Below are positions 1 to 4,662 of a stretch of DNA of 6,562 bases, one piece after another (positions within the stretch are counted from its first letter, which is position 1; every line of letters begins with the position of its first letter). The DNA comes from an uncultured bacterium. GTDB taxonomy: Bacteria > Acidobacteriota > Thermoanaerobaculia > Multivoradales > JAHEKO01. The stretch is taken from the NCBI GenBank assembly GCA_938016625.1, contig CALILB010000054.1:1-6562 (forward strand). The letters are read 5' to 3'. The notes beneath the pieces were generated by a model. The model was not told the DNA's origin. It worked only from the letters and a program-made list of their open reading frames with translations, and did not search any database. The translations under genes were made by a program, and so were the position numbers.

Positions 1-288
1 GGGCTGGTTGGGGTTGACCTCCTGAAAGAAGATCAGATCGGGGTCGAGCTGCTCGATCTCCCGGATCTGAGCCGCCACGCGGGTCTCCTTGTCCGCCGGG
101 TCTTCGCCGGGGAAACGCTTGTTGCTCTCGCCGCTCCGCAGACCGTGCCAGACGTTGTAGGTGAGGACCTTCAGCGTGTCTCCGGTCTCGGCCGCGGCGG
201 CCACGGCCGGACTGCCGGCTCCCGCCAACAGCAACCCGAGCACCAGACCCACCCTCGAAGTCCATCTGCAAGAGATTTGGTATCTCAT
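1..288 (-). CDS. Exported endonuclease/exonuclease/phosphatase-family hydrolase, N-terminal part (3' end beyond the left edge)
   Basis: The first 96 codons of a gene read from ATG at 288-286, open to base 1. Residues 1-33 look like a Sec signal peptide: arginines in the n-region, a hydrophobic run at about 13-25 and an Ala-rich cleavage zone at about 28-33. The mature part starts with LKVLTYNVWHG (39-49), the first strand and metal-site Asn (N45) of the endonuclease/exonuclease/phosphatase (DNase I-like) fold. DPDLIFFQEV (82-91) follows, carrying the metal-binding Glu (E90). Members cleave phosphodiester or phosphomonoester bonds in nucleic acids, phospholipids or inositol phosphates using Mg2+. 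The substrate cannot be told from this fragment. A strong Shine-Dalgarno sequence fixes the start. The gene begins 25 bp after the stop of the patatin-Omp85 gene on the same strand, so co-transcription is likely. The catalytic His/Asp residues lie outside the window. Confidence 0.86.
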   Translation of the reverse strand, partial: MRYQISCRWTSRVGLVLGLLLAGAGSPAVAAAAETGDTLKVLTYNVWHGLRSGESNKRFPGEDPADKETRVAAQIREIEQLDPDLIFFQEVNPNQP

Positions 289-300
289 CAGTTCTCCTTT
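289..300 (-). promoter_or_regulatory. Shine-Dalgarno for the exported phosphatase-family gene
   Basis: On the minus strand the bases before the ATG read AAAGGAGAACTG. The GGAG core lies at 297-294, five bases from the start codon. It sits in the 25-bp gap after the patatin-Omp85 stop codon and decides the start of the downstream gene. Confidence 0.8.
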
Positions 301-313
301 ACTCCACCTGTGC

Positions 314-2503
314 TCAGATCGTCCTGCCGACAAAGAGATAGAACTTGCTGTTACCGGTATCGGCGTAGCCATAGGCCACATAGACGGGTCCGATCTTGGT
401 GTCTATACCCAGAAAGACAGTGCCCGTGTAGATGAGATCGTCGAGGTCGACCTCCTCCCTGGTCTGCCAGGCGTTGCCGGCCTCGAACCAGCCACCGAGG
501 AATCTCTTGTCTCCCCACTGCCGGAAGTAGCCGAGTCGGCCCACCCCGAAGTACTGCCCGAGAATCTGGTTCTCTTCGAAGCCGGAGAGAGAAAAGAAGC
601 CGCCGATGCCGAAGAGATCGTAGATGGGCAGGTCACTCCCCGGGCTCCACCCCCCCTGAAGAGTGGCCAGGATGGTGTTCTTCTTGCTCCAGGTCCACCA
701 GTAGCCGGCGTCCATTTCCAACCGGTGATATTCATCGTCCGCCCCCAGTCTTTCGTCGCTGTAGATACTCAAGCCACGAAAGATGAATCCCCTCCTTGGA
801 AAGTAGGGGTGGTCGAGGCGATCGATGATCACCCGGGTCTCCAGGGCTCCGATATCGTGTTTGCCTTCCGGGCTTGGCTCGTCACCGGGGAGACTCCCGG
901 TCTTGAGCTCCACGTCGGACTTGCCCCTTACCAGTCCGATCCGGGCCTCACCATACTTGCCAAACTGGTAGCCCAGATCGATGGCTCCTTGATAGTCCGT
1001 CACGTCGAACTCGGCAACGGACTGCAAATCGCTGAACAGACGATAGGGCCGGGCGCCCCAGGCGAGCCGTGGAGCGATAAACCAGCGGCCCTTGTAGTCG
1101 AGCGGCTGATAAAACTCCGAGATGATGCCCCGCCTCCTTCCCAACAGGAGGTCGGTACGCAGCTCGGCACCCCTGGAGTTGAGCCGCGTGTTGGTCATGT
1201 TGAGCAGGAACGAGGCATCGAATTCGCCACCGAGATCGGTGGCCAGCTCGAGACCAAAGTGCATGTAGTTGGGACCCCAGGGCTTCTCTTCGGCTTGGAT
1301 CACCAAGCCAAAGTCGTCACCATCCTCTTGCAGGGTGTAGGACACCTGTTTGAAGTCGCCCAGACCATAGACCAACCGGATGTCCTTCTCGACCGCGTCG
1401 ATATCGAGCGGGTCTCCCGGTCGCTGCCTGATCTTGTTGCGGATGATCCGCTCGTCGACCCGGCGGTTGCCCTCGATACCGATGAAATCGATGGTCGCGG
1501 GCGGCAGCGGCTCCAGGGCTCTCGCCTGCTGATGGCGTTCGAACTCCTCCGGGCTGACCGTCCATTGACGGAGAATCTCCTCCTGCTCCCGCGCTCCCTC
1601 GATACCGGTCTGCAGGATCTTCTCGCTGGCTTTGAATTGCAGGGTCCCGTATTGGGCGACCCCCGGCGGTGTGATGACCAGATCGGCCGCGGCCAGTTGG
1701 GGCTCCATGTTGCGACGGGTGAGGAAGCGCATGGTCTGTGCATAGACCTGGATCATCGACTCGATCTGACGATCCGACAGGGGCGCCCCGACATCGACGG
1801 CAATGACGATGTCGGCCCCCATGTCGCGGACCACATCCACCGGCACGTTGTTGGAGAGCCCGCCGTCCACGAGAAGCCGGCCGTCGAGGGCCACGGGGGT
1901 AAACACCGTTGGAATGGCCATGCTGGCGCGCAATGCGGTGGCGAGGTTGCCCTGGTCGAGCACCACCGCGTTGCCGGTGTGGATGTCGGTGGCGACGGCT
2001 CGAAAGGGAGTGGGTAGCTCATCGAAATCATGCACGTCGGCCACCGGCAGGGTCAGCGTCTGGAGCATGAAGTAGAGCTTCTGACCGGTCTTGAGACCGG
2101 TCGGCCAGACGATGCCGCTTTTCTTGATGCCCAACTCCAGGCCCATCAGGTACCGGCGCTGCTCCTCCTTGCGCCGAAAGGCGAGGTCTTTGCGGGCTGT
2201 TTGGTCCTCGAGAGTGTCCGCCCAGTCGATCTCGAGCAGAACCTCCTCCAACTCTTCCGCCGACATTCCCGAGGCATAGAGACCACCGATGATCGCTCCC
2301 ATGCTGGTGCCGCCGATGTAGTCGATCGGTACGTTGAGCTCTTCGAGCACTCTCAAGACCCCGACGTGGGCCACCCCTTTGGCCCCACCCCCCGCCAGGG
2401 CCAGCCCGACCTTGGGCCGCTCCTGGGCCTCTTCGGCTGTCACCGAAGTGGCGACTATCCAGAAAGCAGCCATCAAACAGACGAAAACGTTTCTGAGCTT
2501 CAC
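314..2503 (-). CDS. Patatin-like phospholipase fused to POTRA and Omp85-type outer-membrane barrel (PlpD-like, type Vd architecture)
   Basis: A 729-residue protein beginning at GTG (2503-2501) and ending at TGA (316-314). Residues 1-23 form a signal peptide: KLRN, then a hydrophobic core, with likely cleavage after VTA. The patatin domain (about 31-275) shows the oxyanion loop GGGAKG (38-43), the nucleophile motif GTSMG with S67, and DGG with catalytic D213. A linker follows, then one POTRA domain (about 335-408, including IDFIGIEGNRRVDERII). The barrel (about 411-729) has the Omp85 signature DHPYFPRRGF (564-573) and a loop-6-like segment GGFFSLSGF (634-642). By family knowledge the barrel anchors or exports a serine lipid acyl hydrolase acting on phospholipids at the cell surface. 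All three catalytic elements are intact, so activity is expected. The frame stays open upstream to 2848, but that part runs antisense through the glycerate kinase gene. The GTG start is preferred because it has both a Shine-Dalgarno sequence and a proper signal peptide. Confidence 0.95.
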   Translation of the reverse strand: MKLRNVFVCLMAAFWIVATSVTAEEAQERPKVGLALAGGGAKGVAHVGVLRVLEELNVPIDYIGGTSMGAIIGGLYASGMSAEELEEVLLEIDWADTLEDQTARKDLAFRRKEEQRRYLMGLELGIKKSGIVWPTGLKTGQKLYFMLQTLTLPVADVHDFDELPTPFRAVATDIHTGNAVVLDQGNLATALRASMAIPTVFTPVALDGRLLVDGGLSNNVPVDVVRDMGADIVIAVDVGAPLSDRQIESMIQVYAQTMRFLTRRNMEPQLAAADLVITPPGVAQYGTLQFKASEKILQTGIEGAREQEEILRQWTVSPEEFERHQQARALEPLPPATIDFIGIEGNRRVDERIIRNKIRQRPGDPLDIDAVEKDIRLVYGLGDFKQVSYTLQEDGDDFGLVIQAEEKPWGPNYMHFGLELATDLGGEFDASFLLNMTNTRLNSRGAELRTDLLLGRRRGIISEFYQPLDYKGRWFIAPRLAWGARPYRLFSDLQSVAEFDVTDYQGAIDLGYQFGKYGEARIGLVRGKSDVELKTGSLPGDEPSPEGKHDIGALETRVIIDRLDHPYFPRRGFIFRGLSIYSDERLGADDEYHRLEMDAGYWWTWSKKNTILATLQGGWSPGSDLPIYDLFGIGGFFSLSGFEENQILGQYFGVGRLGYFRQWGDKRFLGGWFEAGNAWQTREEVDLDDLIYTGTVFLGIDTKIGPVYVAYGYADTGNSKFYLFVGRTI

Positions 2504-2515
2504 GATTCCTCCCCC
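2504..2515 (-). promoter_or_regulatory. Shine-Dalgarno for the patatin-Omp85 gene (supports the GTG start)
   Basis: The minus strand reads GGGGGAGGAATC immediately before GTG. GGAGG lies at 2512-2508, four bases from the start codon. The spacing is slightly short, but the match is strong and is the main reason for choosing the GTG over an ATG about 17 codons upstream. Confidence 0.65.
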
Positions 2516-2537
2516 GGTGTGTTGCCAGCAGGCGCCC

Positions 2538-2566
2538 ATTCTCCCCGATTCGAGGACCCCAGGCAA
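2538..2566 (-). promoter_or_regulatory. Candidate sigma-70-type promoter for the patatin-Omp85 operon
   Basis: On the minus strand TTGCCT (2566-2561) and GAGAAT (2543-2538) each match four of six bases of the -35 and -10 consensus and are separated by exactly 17 bases. Transcription would begin near 2531, giving a leader of about 28 bases with the Shine-Dalgarno sequence at its end. The matches are modest and GC-rich bacteria often have weak consensus promoters, so this is a tentative call. Confidence 0.3.
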
Positions 2567-2568
2567 CG

Positions 2569-2583
2569 AGGACCGGCGGTCCT
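2569..2583. repeat. Perfect 6-bp inverted repeat with 3-bp centre (possible operator)
   Basis: AGGACC (2569-2574), GGC, GGTCCT (2578-2583): the arms are exact reverse complements. It begins three bases upstream of the -35 element of the candidate patatin promoter. It has no T-tract on either side, so it is not an intrinsic terminator. It could be a protein-binding site or chance. Confidence 0.5.
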
Positions 2584-2610
2584 GGATCCGGGTCGGCAGT
2601 AAGATATTTG

Positions 2611-2628
2611 CAGCCGGTAGGCCGACTG
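2611..2628. repeat. Imperfect 7-bp hairpin upstream of the glycerate kinase gene
   Basis: CAGCCGG (2611-2617) pairs with CCGACTG (2622-2628) around a four-base loop, with one mismatch (C2614 opposite A2625, which would be a G-U pair in a minus-strand transcript). It follows a short AT-rich patch (2600-2609, TAAGATATTT), the only AT-rich stretch of the spacer. If that patch includes a -10 region for the plus-strand operon, the hairpin would fall in or at the start of its leader. No convincing -35 accompanies it. Confidence 0.25.
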
Positions 2629-2648
2629 GGTCCTGGAGCCACAACCAG

Positions 2649-3785
2649 ATGACAAAAATCGTGATCGCCATGGATTCCTTCAAGGGCAGCCTGACTGCGA
2701 TCGAGGCCTGCGCGGCGGTCGCGCGTGGCATCCTCCGGGTGCGACCCGACGTCGAGATCATCGAGCGGCCCATGGCGGATGGAGGCGAGGGGACCGCCCG
2801 GACCTTGCTCGCCGCTGGCGGGGGGGAGTGGGTGGCGGAACTGGTCATGGGGCCGCTCCCGGAGATGAAGATAGAGGCCGGCTACGCCTGGCTTCCGGCA
2901 GCCGGGCCAGGCGCATTGGTCGAGATGGCCCAGGCCAGCGGTCTGGCTTTGCTCACCGAGGATCAACTCGATCCCCTCCAGACAACCACCTATGGCACCG
3001 GTGAGCTGCTCCGGGCCGCAGCCGGGCGTGGAGCCGAACGGCTCTGGCTGGCGGTCGGCGGCAGCGCCACCGTGGACGGGGGGGTAGGAGCGGCGAGGGC
3101 GCTGGGCTGGGTCTTTCGTGGTCGGACGGGCAAGAGCATCGGTCACGGCGGTGGGGACCTGGAACGGATCGAGTCCATCATTCCACCGGCCCAATTCGAT
3201 CTTCCCCCCGTCGAGGTGCTGTGCGACGTCGACAACCCGCTCTGTGGCGAGCGCGGCGCGGCTGCGGTATTCGGACCGCAAAAAGGGGCCACACCCGAGA
3301 TGGTGGAGCGGCTCGATAGTGGCCTTGCCCACCTGGCCGATGTGGTGGATCGGGAGCTCGGGCGGGAGATTCGCGATCTGCCCGGCGCCGGAGCCGCCGG
3401 TGGTCTCGCGGCCGGTGCGGTGGCCTTTATGAACGCCACCCTGGTCTCGGGCATCGAGGCGGTGCTCGAAGTGAGCAACTTCGCAGAGGACCTCGGGTCA
3501 GCCGACTGGGTGGTTACCGGTGAGGGCCGCTTCGACGAGCAGTCGCTCCACGGCAAGGTCGTCTCCGGCATCTCGGATCTGGCGCAACGCAGCGGCATCA
3601 GGACAGCGGTTCTCGCCGGCAGTGTCGAGCTGTCGCCCGAGCGTTTCGCACCATTCGGGATCTCGGTCGTGGAGGCCGCCCGCCCGGAGGAGATGCCGCT
3701 CGAGACCGCCCTTGCCGAGGCGGGGCCGCTGCTGGCGGATGCCGCCGATCGCTTCGCCCGCGATCACCTGACGAGATCCGAATGA
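2649..3785 (+). CDS. glxK: Glycerate kinase (GlxK/GarK family)
   Basis: A complete 378-residue protein, the usual family length, from ATG 2649 to TGA 3783-3785. It phosphorylates D-glycerate with ATP (to 2-phosphoglycerate in characterised GlxK/GarK members) in the cytoplasm, feeding carbon from glyoxylate, glycolate or sugar-acid breakdown into lower glycolysis. Visible family motifs in order are DSFKGSL (9-15), PMADGGEGT (41-49), GTGEL (116-120), GGSATVDGG (137-145), CDVDNPL (192-198), FGPQKGA (208-214), GAGAAGGLAAG (246-256) and TGEGRFDEQSLHGK (290-303). In E. coli GlxK the GGSAT loop continues with NDGG; here the Asn is Val. The start is fixed by the typical N-terminus TKIVIAMDSFKG; only a weak GGAG lies ten bases upstream. 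The carbon-nitrogen hydrolase gene follows after 40 bp with no evident terminator, so the two probably share a transcript. Confidence 0.96.
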   Translation: MTKIVIAMDSFKGSLTAIEACAAVARGILRVRPDVEIIERPMADGGEGTARTLLAAGGGEWVAELVMGPLPEMKIEAGYAWLPAAGPGALVEMAQASGLALLTEDQLDPLQTTTYGTGELLRAAAGRGAERLWLAVGGSATVDGGVGAARALGWVFRGRTGKSIGHGGGDLERIESIIPPAQFDLPPVEVLCDVDNPLCGERGAAAVFGPQKGATPEMVERLDSGLAHLADVVDRELGREIRDLPGAGAAGGLAAGAVAFMNATLVSGIEAVLEVSNFAEDLGSADWVVTGEGRFDEQSLHGKVVSGISDLAQRSGIRTAVLAGSVELSPERFAPFGISVVEAARPEEMPLETALAEAGPLLADAADRFARDHLTRSE

Positions 3786-3825
3786 GCTCAGCGGGTGGCC
3801 GCGAGCGGGATAAGCTACCCGAACG

Positions 3826-4656
3826 ATGCGCATCGCACTGATTCAACAAAAGGCGACACCAGACAAACAAGACAATCTCCGGCGAGGCCTGGAAGCGCTC
3901 GACGAGGCCGCCGGCAATGGCGCCGAGCTTGTCTGCTACGCCGAGCTGGCCTTCGAACCCTTCTATCCACAGCGGCCGGCGGGTACCGATTTCAGGGAGC
4001 TCGCCGAGCCGATACCGGGACCGACTTCGGAGGCCTTCACCGCCAAGGCTGCCGAGCACGGTGTCGTAGTGGTGCTCAATCTGTTCGAGCGCGATGGAGA
4101 GCTGACCTACGATTCCTCGCCGGTGATAGACGCCGATGGCACGCTTCTCGGCCGCACCCGGATGGTCCACATCACCGACTACCCCTGCTTTCACGAACAG
4201 GATTACTACACCCCGGGTGATACCGGCGCGCCGGTCTTCTCCACAAAGGCGGGTCGCATCGGCGTCGCCATCTGCTACGACCGCCACTACCCCGAGTACA
4301 TGCGGGCGCTGGCACTCGCCGGCGCCCAGCTGGTGATCGTGCCCCAGGCCGGCGCGGTCGACGAATGGCCCGAAGGACTCTACGAAGCCGAGATGCGGGT
4401 CGCCGCCTTCCAGAACGGCTACTACACCGCGCTCTGCAATCGGGTAGGCGAAGAGGAGTGTCTGTCCTTTGCCGGCGAGTCGTTTGTCTGTGATCCGGCC
4501 GGCCGGGTCGTTGGCCGCGCCCCAACGCTCGAGGACTCCATCCTCTACGCCGATCTCGATCTGGACGAGGTCGACTCCTCCCACGCCCGCCAGCTCTTTC
4601 TGCGCGACCGGCGGCCCGAGCTCTACGCCGGGTGGCTGACCGATGAATCCTCGTAG
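3826..4656 (+). CDS. Carbon-nitrogen hydrolase, nitrilase superfamily (N-carbamoyl amidase / beta-ureidopropionase-like), catalytic Lys replaced by Met
   Basis: A complete 276-residue cytoplasmic protein with no signal peptide or membrane segment, of single-domain nitrilase-superfamily length. The fold is recognisable from end to end: MRIALIQQ at the N-terminus, the Glu of the catalytic set in YAEL (E40), HEQDYYTPGDTG (123-134) with the second conserved Glu (E124), the nucleophile Cys in GVAICYDRHYPE (C150), then AAFQNGYYTALCNRVG (193-208) and a C-terminal RDRRPELY. The segments around 123-134, 146-157 and 193-208 most resemble N-carbamoylputrescine amidase and beta-ureidopropionase, which hydrolyse carbamoyl-amine substrates to amine, CO2 and ammonia. 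The family's catalytic Lys, in the pattern YRKxHIP, aligns with TRMVHIT here, so M113 (codon 4162-4164) takes its place. Activity may therefore be altered or lost. The exact substrate is not predictable. The Shine-Dalgarno is weak, and the gene probably relies on transcription from the glycerate kinase gene 40 bp upstream. Confidence 0.93.
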   Translation: MRIALIQQKATPDKQDNLRRGLEALDEAAGNGAELVCYAELAFEPFYPQRPAGTDFRELAEPIPGPTSEAFTAKAAEHGVVVVLNLFERDGELTYDSSPVIDADGTLLGRTRMVHITDYPCFHEQDYYTPGDTGAPVFSTKAGRIGVAICYDRHYPEYMRALALAGAQLVIVPQAGAVDEWPEGLYEAEMRVAAFQNGYYTALCNRVGEEECLSFAGESFVCDPAGRVVGRAPTLEDSILYADLDLDEVDSSHARQLFLRDRRPELYAGWLTDESS

Positions 4657-4662
4657 GTTGGG

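Larger units (their letters stand above)
2553..2634. repeat. Four AGGACC/GGTCCT boxes in the divergent spacer
   Basis: The hexamer AGGACC occurs at 2553-2558 and 2569-2574, and its reverse complement GGTCCT at 2578-2583 and 2629-2634. The first two copies extend to the 8-mer CGAGGACC, the last two to the 9-mer GGTCCTGGA. The first box lies inside the spacer of the candidate patatin promoter, and the next two form a palindrome just upstream of its -35 element. This layout resembles regulator half-sites, but no regulator is encoded in the window and binding is inference. Confidence 0.45.

Noticed and set aside
161..2017. A 618-codon open reading frame on the plus strand opposite the patatin-Omp85 gene and the start of its downstream gene.
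   Set aside because: It is exactly antisense to a gene with clear domain motifs, its translation shows no recognisable domain, and long antisense frames are expected in GC-rich coding sequence.
2334..2648. Upstream extension of the glycerate kinase frame to 2334.
   Set aside because: The family N-terminus begins at the ATG at 2649, and the extra residues are antisense to the patatin gene.
2504..2848. Upstream extension of the patatin reading frame by about 115 codons.
   Set aside because: It runs antisense through the first 200 bp of glycerate kinase, has no family similarity that I recognise, and would bury the signal peptide that follows the Shine-Dalgarno/GTG start.
2028..3332. A 434-codon minus-strand open frame spanning the divergent spacer.
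   Set aside because: It is antisense to glycerate kinase and out of frame with the patatin gene; its Gly/Arg/Pro-rich translation looks like a shadow.
3786..3825. Possible terminator between glycerate kinase and the carbon-nitrogen hydrolase (a CGGG/CCCG pairing around 3806-3821).
   Set aside because: The stem is only four base pairs with a long loop and no T-tract, so an operon junction is more likely.
3598..4584. A 328-codon minus-strand open frame opposite the carbon-nitrogen hydrolase.
   Set aside because: It is antisense to a gene whose catalytic motifs are visible throughout, and it has no domain of its own.
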